Of a DNA stretch of 19,643 nucleotides, positions 1-7,887 are shown piece after piece. Each line of letters opens with the position of its first letter. The first letter of the stretch is position 1. The translations under genes and the position numbers were made by a program. The stretch is from JBJXGC01 sp046154545 (GTDB lineage: Bacteria > Chloroflexota > Dehalococcoidia > Tepidiformales > Tepidiformaceae): NCBI GenBank assembly GCA_046154545.1, contig JBJXGC010000135.1:1-19643 (forward strand), in the 5' to 3' direction. Under the pieces are notes generated by a model. It was not told where the DNA came from and did no database searches. It was given only the letters and a program-made list of their open reading frames with translations.

Positions 1-162
1 GGGATCGACCTCGAAGCGGTGTGCAATGGCGTGAGCGAGTGGCTTACGGAAGCCGCCGGAGAGGACATGGCGCTCGTCGCCGACGCCCTCAGCCCCGAGG
101 TCTCAGCCTCGCCTGACAATGCCTCGCTAGTGGGTTACCTACCTGATTTTAGTCACCATTGA
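1..162 (+). CDS. C-terminal end of an unidentified protein (partial)
   Basis: Frame 1 is open from the first base to a TGA at 160-162 and gives the last 53 residues of a protein whose start lies outside the window. The segment is acidic at first (EAAGEDMALVADAL) and ends in SHH. I recognise no motif in it. Its last 10 bases overlap the 3' end of dnaN, which runs towards it on the other strand, so the two genes converge tail to tail. The codons use G or C in third position like the rest of the window, which supports real coding. The function cannot be told from this fragment. Confidence 0.5.
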   Translation, partial: GIDLEAVCNGVSEWLTEAAGEDMALVADALSPEVSASPDNASLVGYLPDFSHH

Positions 163-1286
163 ACGAACATGGGCATGACCACGTGCACGTAGTTCGTTTC
201 GCCCACCGGGCGGAAGACGCCCTGGCTCGACGGACTCGTCATCTCCAGGTCCACGCTCTCCACGGAGAGGGCCCCGAGGACGTCCTGCAGGTAGCGGCTG
301 TTGAAGGCGATTTTCGAAGCGTCTCCCTCGACCTTCGCGTCGATCTCGCCTTCGTTGTTGCCGATTTCGTCGGCCCGGGCGCTCACCGTGAGCCGGCCGG
401 GGCCGCCGCCTTCGCCCGGGTAGAGCTGGAGCCGAATGATCCCGCTCCCATCGCGAGCGAAGATCGCCGCAATCCGGGCTTCCCGCTTGAACTCCTCGAC
501 CGAGACCGTCGCTTTGGTCGTGAACTCCGCCGGGATGAGCTGGGAGTAGTTCGGGAACGTCCCCTGGATGAGCTGGGCGACCAACTCCAGGTCCGTCATC
601 GTGAACTGGACCTGCGTCTTCTGGGCGTTCACGCGCATCTCGACCGGCTCGGAGGAGTCGCCGACAAGCCGTCCCAGTTCGCGCAGCGCCTGCGCCGGGA
701 CGATGACTTCGAGCGGCTCGCTGATCGGTGAGCTGAGCGTCACGTCGGCCACCGCCAGGCGGAAGCCGTCGGCCGAGGCGAACGTCAGGCGCGTGCCTTC
801 GGCCTTCACGTGGATGCCCGTGAGGACGGGGCGCGAGTCGTCGCTCGCGGCCGCGAATTCGACCCGCTCGATCGTCTTCTTCAGGACCTTCGGGTCGAGT
901 TCGACAGCCACGCCGTCGGTGATGGAGTTGATGCGGGGGAAATCTTCCGCGTCCATTGCGTTGATCACCGACTCGTTGCGGGCGCACTCAAGCTTCACCT
1001 GGCGGCCGCGTTCAGGGATCTCCAAGGTGACGGTGGCGGGGGGGAGGGATGCGACGAAATCGGCGATGAGCCGGGAAGGCACGGTCGTCGCGCCCTCGGC
1101 CTCGATCCGCGCGCCCACCCAGGCGCTGATGCCGATATCGAGGTTGGTGGCGGCGAGCTTCAGCCTGCCCTTGTCTGTCTGAAGGAGGACGTTCGCCGTG
1201 ATCGGGAGCGTCGACCGCGTGGCCACGGCCCGCCCAACGATGCTCAGCCCGCGCTGGAGATTCTCTTGAAGGACCTGGACTTTCAA
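153..1286 (-). CDS. dnaN: DNA polymerase III subunit beta (sliding clamp)
   Basis: This is the ring-shaped processivity clamp that holds DNA polymerase III and many repair proteins on DNA. The 377-residue product has the usual length. It opens with MKVQVLQENLQRGLSIVGRAV followed by ATRSTLPI, the hallmark N-terminus of the family, and ends in the typical clamp C-terminus (VMPMFVQW here, close to the common VMPMR ending). The start is a TTG at 1284-1286. No in-frame ATG or GTG upstream fits, and the nearby GTG at 1296 is out of frame. A sigma70-like promoter lies just upstream (1317-1345). The gene is divergent from recF, an arrangement that keeps the usual dnaN-recF neighbourhood but with opposite orientation. 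dnaA is not in the window. Confidence 0.97.
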   Translation of the reverse strand: MKVQVLQENLQRGLSIVGRAVATRSTLPITANVLLQTDKGRLKLAATNLDIGISAWVGARIEAEGATTVPSRLIADFVASLPPATVTLEIPERGRQVKLECARNESVINAMDAEDFPRINSITDGVAVELDPKVLKKTIERVEFAAASDDSRPVLTGIHVKAEGTRLTFASADGFRLAVADVTLSSPISEPLEVIVPAQALRELGRLVGDSSEPVEMRVNAQKTQVQFTMTDLELVAQLIQGTFPNYSQLIPAEFTTKATVSVEEFKREARIAAIFARDGSGIIRLQLYPGEGGGPGRLTVSARADEIGNNEGEIDAKVEGDASKIAFNSRYLQDVLGALSVESVDLEMTSPSSQGVFRPVGETNYVHVVMPMFVQW

Positions 1287-1316
1287 CCTCGTTCACCCGC
1301 CTAAGCCAATGGGCCG

Positions 1317-1345
1317 ATTATATGGCGGCTGCGCCCGCGCCACAA
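1317..1345 (-). promoter_or_regulatory. dnaN promoter
   Basis: On the minus strand a TTGTGG (-35, 1345-1340) is followed after 17 bp by a perfect TATAAT (-10, 1322-1317). Transcription would begin near 1310, giving a leader of about 24 nt before the TTG start of dnaN. Confidence 0.65.
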
Positions 1346-1352
1346 CCACAAA

Positions 1353-1362
1353 TGCATATGCA
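1353..1362. promoter_or_regulatory. 10-bp palindrome between dnaN and recF
   Basis: TGCATATGCA is a perfect 10-bp palindrome in the AT-richer middle of the dnaN/recF divergent spacer, just upstream of the dnaN -35 box. It could be a regulator site. Palindromes of this length also occur by chance in a window this large. Confidence 0.2.
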
Positions 1363-1419
1363 CGTTACCAATAGCACCCGTCAAGCGGACGCAACGGAGG
1401 GCCGAATGCAGAGAATTGT

Positions 1420-1450
1420 TTGTCACAGGCGAACAAGTCCCGGTTATACT
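1420..1450 (+). promoter_or_regulatory. recF promoter
   Basis: TTGTCA at 1420-1425 and TATACT at 1445-1450 form a -35/-10 pair with a slightly long 19-bp spacer. Transcription would start near 1457, only about 5 nt before the GTG start of recF at 1462, so the mRNA is nearly leaderless. Confidence 0.5.
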
Positions 1451-1461
1451 GGGTATGCGCC

Positions 1462-2631
1462 GTGTTCATTTTCGACCTGCAGTTCGCCAACTTTCGGAAC
1501 TATGCCCGCGCCGGGCTGAAGCTCGACCGCGGGCTGAACCTCTTCATCGGCGACAACGCCCACGGCAAGAGCAACCTCCTCGAGGGCATCTACCTCCTCT
1601 CGACCATGCGTTCGAGCCGCGCCAGCAGTGACTCCGACCTGGTCCGCGGCGATGTCCTGAACAGTGACTTCCCGGTTGCCCGGTTGGCCGCCCAGGTCGA
1701 ACGGTCGGCCGGAAATCTTCAGATTGAGCTGGCCATCGTCGGCCGGACGACTGACCCGACCCACCGCGCAGGAAAGCGCGTCCGCGTCAACGGCGTGCCC
1801 AAGCGGGCTTCGGACGCGGTCGGTCAGCTCGCCGCCGTCCTCTTTACGACGCTCGATATCGAAATCGTGGCCGGGCCGCCGCTCCTCCGCCGGCGCTATC
1901 TCGACATGATGATCTCCCAGGTGGACCGCGGTTATCTGCGGGCGATGCAGCGCTATGCGCGCGTGGTCCAGCAGCGCAACAGCCTGCTCAAGCGCGTCCA
2001 GGCGCGCGAAGCAAACGCCAGCGAACTCAGCTTCTGGGATCAGGAGCTGGCCCATTCGGGCGGCATCATTATGCAGGCCCGTTCCGAGGCCCTCGGCCAC
2101 CTCGTGCCCCAGGCGACCTTCCACATGGAGCGCCTGAGCGACGGCCAGGAGGCGCTCCAGCTCACCTATCGCCCCGCCCTCGGCGGCCAGGACGCGATCG
2201 ACTGCCCGATCGACGACACCGAGTGGACGGCCCGCATGCTGCATGCCCTGGCCGACCTGCGGTCACGTGAAATCCACGCCGGGGCGACGCTCATCGGCCC
2301 CCACCGCGACGATGTTGTGGTCGAGATCAACGGCATGCCCTCGGATTCGTTCGCATCCCGCGCCCAGCAACGAACCGCCGCGCTGTCGATGCGTATCGCC
2401 GAAGCGAGCTACCTCCGCCGCGCCCTTGGCGATGACCCGGTTGTGCTGCTCGACGACGTCCTCAGCGAACTCGACGCCCGCCGCCGCCGCGGTGTCCTCG
2501 AGTTCTTCGACAACTTCCAGCAGACGATCGTCACCACCGCCGAGCCCGACCGGGTGCGCGAGGTGATGACGCGCGCTTCGGGCCGCTTCGTCGTCTCCGG
2601 TGGCACCATCCACCGCTTCGAAGGGGAGTAG
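1462..2631 (+). CDS. recF: DNA replication and repair protein RecF
   Basis: RecF is an SMC-like ATPase that loads RecA at gaps together with RecO and RecR. The product is 389 residues. The N-terminus MFIFDLQFANFRNYA matches the family's conserved opening. A Walker A motif GDNAHGKS is at residues 30-37, an ABC-type signature SRAQQRTAALSMRIAEA lies in the C-terminal part, and Walker B is VVLLDDVLSELD. I chose the GTG at 1462 because it places the conserved N-terminus first and because a promoter overlaps the region upstream. The in-frame TTG at 1420 would start inside that promoter. The 3' end overlaps the next gene's longest start by 32 bp. Confidence 0.95.
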   Translation: MFIFDLQFANFRNYARAGLKLDRGLNLFIGDNAHGKSNLLEGIYLLSTMRSSRASSDSDLVRGDVLNSDFPVARLAAQVERSAGNLQIELAIVGRTTDPTHRAGKRVRVNGVPKRASDAVGQLAAVLFTTLDIEIVAGPPLLRRRYLDMMISQVDRGYLRAMQRYARVVQQRNSLLKRVQAREANASELSFWDQELAHSGGIIMQARSEALGHLVPQATFHMERLSDGQEALQLTYRPALGGQDAIDCPIDDTEWTARMLHALADLRSREIHAGATLIGPHRDDVVVEINGMPSDSFASRAQQRTAALSMRIAEASYLRRALGDDPVVLLDDVLSELDARRRRGVLEFFDNFQQTIVTTAEPDRVREVMTRASGRFVVSGGTIHRFEGE

Positions 2632-3901
2632 CACCATCCGCCGCCGCGGGACCGTGACGGGCTTCGCGGTGGTGGTGGGCGCCTTCGCCTTCCTGACCGG
2701 CGTGGGCCTCGTGTTCAACGCGTTCAGCGTCGATGAACCACGCAAGCCCGCCCACGAGCTCTTCCTCATCAACGCCTCACTTGGCGCGGGCGCGATCTAT
2801 CTCGCGCTTGGCGGGTTCCTCGTGGTCCAGGCGGCCTCGGCCCTGGGCGGCACCGCGTCGTCGCCGGTGCGTTTCAAGTGGCCGTTTGCCTTGCTCGCCT
2901 TCTTCCCGCTGCTTGTCTGGGCTGGCCAGTACCAGGCCGATAACCCCGAGCGCCTTCCCTGGCTCTTCCCCTTCGTGAACATCGCGATGGTGAGCATCCC
3001 GTCACTCACGGCGGCGGCCGGGGTGGCGGCACGGTATAGCCGCGCCCACCCGCTCGCCTGGCCGATCAGCTGGCGTGAATGGACGAGTGGCATCGTCTAC
3101 GGCGCGATCGGCGCCACGACGATCGCGGCCCTCATCAATACGCTCTACCTCTTCGCCGGCGGGTACTTACTCGTGCAGGCGGTCGCCGGCGGCGGGCCGC
3201 TCGACGGCTTCGGAGACAGCCTCCGCTCGCTTCCCCAGGGCTGGGGCATCGCCTTCGACCTGAGCGTCCTCTCGGTCGAGGCGCCGATTACGGAGGAGTT
3301 CTGGAAGGGGATGCTCGTCGCCTTCTTCTTCTTCCGCCGTGGTGGGTTGGCCCGCTGTTTCGTCTGGGGCGTCCTCGCCGGGGCGGGCTTCAATCTGCTG
3401 GAGACCTTCCAGAACAGCCTCAGCGCCGTCCACCCCAGCGCCCTGGCGGACCAGACGATCGGCTCCGAATGGTGGTTCTTCGCGATGGCCCGGGCCGGGA
3501 CAGCGGCGATGCATTCGCTCGCCACGGGCCTCGCCGCCATCGGCTTCTACGGCCTCTTCCGGAAGAAACCCCGCTACCTGCTCGGCTACCCCGCCGGGGT
3601 CGCGCTCCACGGTTCGTGGAACTTCCTCGTCTATGTCATCTGGGGTGACGCGCTCCTCAGCCAACAGGGGCCGGACACGAGGGCGCTCGATATCCTCGGC
3701 GGCGTCGGTCTCGCGGCCGTCTTTCTCGCCTCCGCGGTGGCGCTCTGGGTGCTCTCAGGTTCGTTGCGAGACGAAGCGCCGGCCCCAATTTACCGGCTGC
3801 TCGGAATGCGGCCTGGCGGCCCGGCGCCCCCGTCCGCCGACTCAGCGCTGTTGGCCGGCGCGAGCGCGGCGCCACTGCCGGCCCTCAGCGTCACGTCTTG
3901 A
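2600..3901 (+). CDS. PrsW-family intramembrane metalloprotease
   Basis: This polytopic membrane protein of up to 433 residues carries the PrsW/CAAX-like protease signature. The glutamate pair E232-E233 with K236 is in EEFWKG, E268 in FNLLETFQN, H305 in AAMHSLATG, and H337 in HGSWNF. These are the positions expected to bind the catalytic metal. About eight to ten hydrophobic segments span the chain, and a Pro/Ala-rich tail follows the last one. PrsW proteases cleave membrane proteins such as anti-sigma factors; the substrate here is unknown. The GTG at 2600 overlaps recF. An in-frame GTG at 2654, after recF ends, is equally plausible and would still precede the first helix. It converges with the lipid kinase, 2 bp apart. 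Confidence 0.85.
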   Translation: MAPSTASKGSSTIRRRGTVTGFAVVVGAFAFLTGVGLVFNAFSVDEPRKPAHELFLINASLGAGAIYLALGGFLVVQAASALGGTASSPVRFKWPFALLAFFPLLVWAGQYQADNPERLPWLFPFVNIAMVSIPSLTAAAGVAARYSRAHPLAWPISWREWTSGIVYGAIGATTIAALINTLYLFAGGYLLVQAVAGGGPLDGFGDSLRSLPQGWGIAFDLSVLSVEAPITEEFWKGMLVAFFFFRRGGLARCFVWGVLAGAGFNLLETFQNSLSAVHPSALADQTIGSEWWFFAMARAGTAAMHSLATGLAAIGFYGLFRKKPRYLLGYPAGVALHGSWNFLVYVIWGDALLSQQGPDTRALDILGGVGLAAVFLASAVALWVLSGSLRDEAPAPIYRLLGMRPGGPAPPSADSALLAGASAAPLPALSVTS

Positions 3902-3903
3902 GG

Positions 3904-4812
3904 TCAGCCGCCGAGGACCCTCGGGAGCCGGCCGGCGGGCACGCTCACGATCAGGGCGCCGGGTTCGATGCGAAAGGTCACCGGCGTCTCGCCCGCGTAA
4001 TCCCCATCGAGCTGGAACGGTAACCCGGCCGTCTCGATCGACACCTCGGCCATTTGGGCCGCGATTGCGCCCGGGTGGCCGCCGATACTCGATCGGGCGA
4101 GGCGCACGGCAAGCTGCAACGTTTGGAGCGTCGATTGCGGGCAGAGTGCCACGACGTCGAGCAGCCCGTCGTTCGCCACCGCCCCCGGCGAGAAGCGCAC
4201 GCGTCCGCCGTAGAGGCGCGTGTTGCTGGCGACGAGAAGGGCGAGCGGCCGTTCGTAGACGGCCATACCGGAGCGCCAACGCGTTTCGACGGGCCGGAAC
4301 CCCGGGGCCGCCCTCAGCGCCTCGACCAGATACGTGCCCCAGCCCAGCCATCGCTTCAGACCGAAGGAGACTCGCCGGGCGACGGCGGCGTCCCACCCCA
4401 CCGAAGCCATCAGCATGAACACCCTGGAGCCGGCCCGCCCGAGGTCCATGGACGTCACCTGGCCGGTGAGGTGGGCCATGACGGCGGACCGCAGCCGCCG
4501 CGGGATGCCCGCCTCCATACACCAGATATTGACAGTGCCCCCGGGCAGCGCTGCCAGCGCCGTCTCGCTCCCGGCGAGGCCTTCGGCGACGCTCCGCTGG
4601 GTGCCGTCGCCGCCGAGGGCGAACACGAAGTCGTCGCCATGGTCGGCGCTGCGCCGGGCTTCGGCCGTCGCCTCTTCGGGACTCTTGGGCAGGACCACGC
4701 GGGTTTCAACGCCGCGCACCTCGAGGAAGCGGGCGAGGGCCACAAAGTCCGCCCCGGTGGCCACCCGGCGCGCCGTGGGATTGACGAGGAGGGTCGCTCG
4801 TTTTCCCTTCAC
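3904..4812 (-). CDS. Diacylglycerol kinase-like lipid kinase (DAGK/YegS family)
   Basis: The 302-residue protein has the DAGK catalytic fold: a VNPTARR strand-loop near the N-terminus (residues 10-16), the nucleotide-binding GGDGT at 67-71, and LPGGTVNIW in place of the more common PxGTxND. A C-terminal beta domain contains SNTRLYGGRVRFSPGA and DGLLDVV, typical of the family. Members phosphorylate diacylglycerol, sphingoid or related lipids at the membrane. The exact substrate cannot be read from the sequence. The start is a GTG at 4812. A TATGGT box on the minus strand (4830-4825) could be its -10, giving a very short leader. It is divergent from the VOC gene with a 50-bp spacer. Confidence 0.9.
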   Translation of the reverse strand: MKGKRATLLVNPTARRVATGADFVALARFLEVRGVETRVVLPKSPEEATAEARRSADHGDDFVFALGGDGTQRSVAEGLAGSETALAALPGGTVNIWCMEAGIPRRLRSAVMAHLTGQVTSMDLGRAGSRVFMLMASVGWDAAVARRVSFGLKRWLGWGTYLVEALRAAPGFRPVETRWRSGMAVYERPLALLVASNTRLYGGRVRFSPGAVANDGLLDVVALCPQSTLQTLQLAVRLARSSIGGHPGAIAAQMAEVSIETAGLPFQLDGDYAGETPVTFRIEPGALIVSVPAGRLPRVLGG

Positions 4813-4862
4813 GGCGCGAAACGTACCATACTGCGACCACCCTTCACCCCTGGAGCCACAGC

Positions 4863-5726
4863 GTGATTACACTCAAACGGGTCGACCACATCAGCATGGG
4901 CGCCGCCGACTGGAAACAGCAGTCGGCGCTGCTCGAACGGCTGCTCGGGTTCAAGTTCCTTCATCACTTCCCCGCTGACGGCGCCGACTTCGAGGGCTGC
5001 GTCAGCCAGGTGCCGGGCACGGAGATCGAGTTCGAGGTGATCGTCCCGGCAGGCCCCCGGAGCTTCGTCCAGAAGTTCCTTGACGAAGGCGGCCCAGGCC
5101 TCCATCACATCACCGTGGAGGTCCCCGACATCCACGAGGCGGCCGCCGAGATCGAGCGGCTCGGGATGAAGCCGTTTGGCGGCATCCAGGACGACGGCGC
5201 CTGGAACCTCACCTACATCCACCCGAAGGAGAGCGGCGGCATCCTCTGGCAGATCTTCGTGCCCCACAAGCTCCCGCCCGAGGCGGACCGCACGACCACG
5301 GGCGGCGCAGTCGGCCTCAAGCGCATCGACCACGTCTCCCTCGCCGTGAAGGACCTTGACCGCCAGCTGGAATGGCAGGCGCGCGTCTTCGGCATGGAGC
5401 GGATCAGCCGCTGGACCGATGACGAACTCGGCTATCACGGCGCCGAAATGACCATCCCGGGGAGCAAGCTGAACTTCGAAATCATCGCCCCCGCCCGCCC
5501 GGACAGCTTCGTCCAGAAGTTCATCGATACGCGGCGGCAGGGGATGCACCACATCTGTTGCGAAGTGGAGTCGATCGACCGGGCCGTGGAGGCCCTGAAA
5601 GCGGCGGGGATCGAGCCGTTTGGCGGCGTGATCGAGGGGGGCGACTGGCACCGCCACACGTTCATCCACCCGCGGGACAGCGGCGGCGTCCTCTTTCAGC
5701 TCTTCGAGGAGCGGAACAAGCCGTGA
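4863..5726 (+). CDS. Tandem VOC-domain protein (methylmalonyl-CoA epimerase-like)
   Basis: The 287-residue protein is two copies of one VOC (glyoxalase/epimerase fold) domain, roughly residues 1-137 and 153-287. Each has a first histidine in a VDHISM or IDHVSL strand, a second in GLHHITVEV or GMHHICCEV, and an end strand GGILWQIF or GGVLFQLF. In methylmalonyl-CoA epimerase the last metal ligand is a glutamate (LxEL); here both copies have glutamine. Both also share SFVQKF and KPFGG/EPFGG blocks, showing internal duplication. The fold also covers dioxygenases, so the reaction is uncertain. The start is a GTG preceded by TGGAG about 8 nt away. The stop overlaps the next gene's start by 4 bp (GTGA), so the two are probably co-translated. 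Confidence 0.85.
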   Translation: MITLKRVDHISMGAADWKQQSALLERLLGFKFLHHFPADGADFEGCVSQVPGTEIEFEVIVPAGPRSFVQKFLDEGGPGLHHITVEVPDIHEAAAEIERLGMKPFGGIQDDGAWNLTYIHPKESGGILWQIFVPHKLPPEADRTTTGGAVGLKRIDHVSLAVKDLDRQLEWQARVFGMERISRWTDDELGYHGAEMTIPGSKLNFEIIAPARPDSFVQKFIDTRRQGMHHICCEVESIDRAVEALKAAGIEPFGGVIEGGDWHRHTFIHPRDSGGVLFQLFEERNKP

Positions 5727-6472
5727 CCGTGACGCTGGGCGAAGCCTTCCCCTGGAGCGCCGAGGCCTACCCCCGCTCGGCAGCCTACTCCCGCGACTGG
5801 GCGGTTGAGAACCTGATGGGGCCGAACGCGCTCTGGTTGGCCGAGGCGCTCTGCCAGGTGCTGCCGCTCCAGCCGGGGATGCGGGTGCTTGACCTCGGCT
5901 GCGGCAAGGGCCTGACCTCCGTCTTCCTGGCGAAAGAGTTCGGCGTTGAAGTCTGGGCCACCGACCTCTGGATCGGCGCCACGGACAACCTGCGCCGCTT
6001 TGAAGCGGCCGCGGTGAGCGACCGCGTCTTCCCGATCCACGCGGAGGCGCACACCTTGCCCTTCGCCCACGGCTTCTTCGACGCCATCGTGAGCGTGGAC
6101 GCCTACCACTACTTCGGCACCGCCGACCTCTACCTCTCCTACCTGGCCCCGTTCCTGAAGCAGGGCGGGCAACTCGGGATCGTCGTCCCGGGCTTCGTCT
6201 ACGAAGTCGAGACCGCGCCGGAGCACCTGGCGCCCTTCTGGCATCCAGACTTCTGGAGCTTCCACACGCCAGCCTGGTGGCAACGCCACTGGGAGCGGAG
6301 TGCACTGGTGTCGGTGGCGCACGCCGACACGGTCCCGGGTGGAGCGAGGGACTGGGAGTCCTGGATCGAGACGACGGACCCGGCAAACCGCGGTTTCCAC
6401 GAGTACGAGATGATCCGCACCGACGCTGGCCGGACGCTTGGCTTCTCCCGCGTCGTCGCGACGCGCAAGTAG
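5723..6472 (+). CDS. Class I SAM-dependent methyltransferase
   Basis: The 249-residue product has the Rossmann-type methyltransferase core. Motif I is VLDLGCGKG at residues 55-63, an acidic residue follows in WATDLW, and post-motif FDAIVSVDAYHYFG and LKQGGQLGIVVPG match motifs II and III. The tryptophan-rich stretch near PAWWQRHWERSAL may shape the acceptor site. The GTG start at 5723 lies in a GTGA overlap with the VOC gene, implying translational coupling. The open frame extends upstream to 5558, but that part is out-of-frame shadow of the VOC gene. The acceptor substrate is unknown. Small-molecule methylation is likely from the resemblance to metabolite methyltransferases. Confidence 0.85.
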   Translation: MTVTLGEAFPWSAEAYPRSAAYSRDWAVENLMGPNALWLAEALCQVLPLQPGMRVLDLGCGKGLTSVFLAKEFGVEVWATDLWIGATDNLRRFEAAAVSDRVFPIHAEAHTLPFAHGFFDAIVSVDAYHYFGTADLYLSYLAPFLKQGGQLGIVVPGFVYEVETAPEHLAPFWHPDFWSFHTPAWWQRHWERSALVSVAHADTVPGGARDWESWIETTDPANRGFHEYEMIRTDAGRTLGFSRVVATRK

Positions 6473-6476
6473 CGGT

Positions 6477-6923
6477 TTAGCCGCCGATCTTGAACACCCC
6501 GGAGCCACAGACCGAACAGGTGCCCTTCATAGCGGCGCGGCCGTTCTTCATGGTCGTGGCCACCGGGTCCGCGACGGTCCGCTGCGCCTTGCAGCGCACG
6601 CAGTACGCCATAACGGCCGTGGCCGCTTTCGTTTCCGCGGCGGGTTCCCCGGCCGGGGCGGAGGCGCCAGCCAGGCCGTTGCGCCACTCCTCAATGAGGA
6701 CCTGGTTGAGGCCGGCGGCCCGCGCGCCGGCGGCGCTGCAGTACGTGCTCATGAGCCCGAAGGTCTTGAGCGGGTTGAAGGGTACCGCCGCAAGGGACTG
6801 GAAGAGCGCCGCCGTCGCCTCGTTGTGGGCGGCCACCGAGTCGCTGAGGGCCTCCCGCAACCGGTCGGACGGAGTGAGGACCCGCGCGAGTGTGTCGAGG
6901 GGCGAGGTGGTGGATGCAGTCAT
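6477..6923 (-). CDS. DUF5679-type zinc-ribbon protein with helical N-terminus
   Basis: The 148-residue protein ends in a compact zinc ribbon (residues 105-148). MAYCVRCKAQR and GTCSVCGSGVFKI supply two CxxC pairs, and MKNGRAAMKG lies between them; this matches DUF5679. Residues 1-90 are predicted helical and uncharged in stretches (AALFQSLAAVPFNPLKTFGLM), with a short Ala/Pro linker. I do not recognise that N-terminal part, though a phasin-like helical bundle is possible. The ATG at 6923 has a strong ribosome site (AAAGGGG, about 7 nt upstream). The longer open frame to 8093 is antisense to the hydrolase and was discarded. The ribbon itself begins with a methionine, so an internal start is conceivable. 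Function unknown. Confidence 0.75.
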   Translation of the reverse strand: MTASTTSPLDTLARVLTPSDRLREALSDSVAAHNEATAALFQSLAAVPFNPLKTFGLMSTYCSAAGARAAGLNQVLIEEWRNGLAGASAPAGEPAAETKAATAVMAYCVRCKAQRTVADPVATTMKNGRAAMKGTCSVCGSGVFKIGG

Positions 6924-6945
6924 GGTGCAACCCCTTTCTAGGTGC

Positions 6946-6973
6946 ATGTTACACATATGTGGAGCCTCGGCAA
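6946..6973 (-). promoter_or_regulatory. Promoter and palindrome for the zinc-ribbon gene
   Basis: On the minus strand TTGCCG (6973-6968) and TAACAT (6951-6946) are 16 bp apart, with transcription predicted near 6939. A perfect 10-bp palindrome CACATATGTG (6952-6961) sits inside the spacer, where a bound repressor could block polymerase. Confidence 0.4.
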
Positions 6974-7016
6974 CGCCTCGCCGCGCTCCCGCCGCCACAG
7001 GCTGCCCGCCCGTGGC

Positions 7017-7022
7017 TATAAT
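7017..7022 (+). promoter_or_regulatory. -10 box of a leaderless promoter
   Basis: A perfect TATAAT lies 6 nt before the ATG of the hydrolase gene at 7029, so transcription would start at or next to the start codon. The -35 position holds GCCACA at 17-bp spacing, a weak match. No Shine-Dalgarno precedes the ATG. Confidence 0.65.
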
Positions 7023-7028
7023 CACCGC

Positions 7029-7868
7029 ATGATTGCCGGCGAAGATGGCTACCTGACGCTCCACGGCTTGCGCCACCACTACATCCGCTGGGGCGATGAA
7101 GAGGGCGACCCCGTCGTCCTCCTGCATGGTCTGATGAACAACGCCCGCTACTGGGAACACATCGCCGGGCACTTCCGGCCGGACTACACGGTCTACGCCC
7201 CGGACCTGCGCGGCCATGGTGAGACCGAACATGCGCCGGGCGGATATCTCGTCTGGGCCTTCGCCCAGGACCTCCGGGAGATGGTCCAGCAGCTCGACCT
7301 GGAGGCCTTCGACCTCGTCGCCCACAGCATCGGCAGCCGGATCGCGATGGCCTATGCGCGTGACCACAGCCATCGCCTGAAGCACCTCGTCCTCGCCGAT
7401 ATGGGCCCGCAGATGGCCGAGGCCGGCGCCCGGGGGATCCGCAAGAGCACCGGAGAGGCGCGCGAGGCCCCGGGTTTCCCCACGGAGAAGGAGGCGCTCG
7501 AACACTTCGCCCGCCTCTACCCGGGCCAGCCCGAGGAGTTCCTCGTGCGCCAGCTGATGGCGTCGCTCGTCCTCGACGAGGCGACGGGCAACCTCGTCTT
7601 CCGCTTCGACCCCCACATCAACCAGGCCACCGGGCGCGCCGCCCTGGTCGAGATCCCCTACCTCTGGGAGAGCCTCGAACACATCACCTGCCCCGTGCTC
7701 GTGATCCGGGCCGAGAAGAGCAAGGTCCTCTCCGAGGAGATCGGCCGCCAGATGGTGGAGCGCCTCCCGCACGCCACCTACGTGGAGATCGCCGGGGCCG
7801 GGCACCAGGTGCCCCTGCACCAGCCGGCCGAGTTCGCGCGGGTGATCAAGGAGTTCTTGGCGACATAA
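7029..7868 (+). CDS. Alpha/beta-fold hydrolase
   Basis: The 279-residue protein has the alpha/beta hydrolase landmarks in order. The oxyanion-hole motif HGLMNNARYW is at 33-42, PDLRGHGETE at 58-67, the nucleophile S100 in VAHSIGSRIA (an A-x-S-x-G elbow), a cap region with PTEKEALEHFARLYPGQ, an acid region after CPVLVIRAE, and H259 in GAGHQVPLHQP. Family members include esterases, haloalkane dehalogenases, epoxide hydrolases and C-C hydrolases; the substrate cannot be fixed. The ATG at 7029 is chosen because a perfect -10 box ends 6 nt upstream. The reading frame continues upstream to 6942, but that would put coding sequence inside the promoters. It converges with the LLM gene, 19 bp apart. 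Confidence 0.9.
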   Translation: MIAGEDGYLTLHGLRHHYIRWGDEEGDPVVLLHGLMNNARYWEHIAGHFRPDYTVYAPDLRGHGETEHAPGGYLVWAFAQDLREMVQQLDLEAFDLVAHSIGSRIAMAYARDHSHRLKHLVLADMGPQMAEAGARGIRKSTGEAREAPGFPTEKEALEHFARLYPGQPEEFLVRQLMASLVLDEATGNLVFRFDPHINQATGRAALVEIPYLWESLEHITCPVLVIRAEKSKVLSEEIGRQMVERLPHATYVEIAGAGHQVPLHQPAEFARVIKEFLAT

Positions 7869-7887
7869 TGCGAAGCTGGGTTGCCGT

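Noticed and set aside
1287..1461. Replication origin between dnaN and recF
   Set aside because: No match to the TTATCCACA DnaA box in either direction and no AT-rich unwinding element; only promoters and one short palindrome are seen.
4809..6386. 525-codon open frame on the minus strand
   Set aside because: It covers the VOC and methyltransferase genes in antisense. Its N-terminal part is Arg/Pro/Ser-rich and unlike any protein, as expected for a shadow frame.
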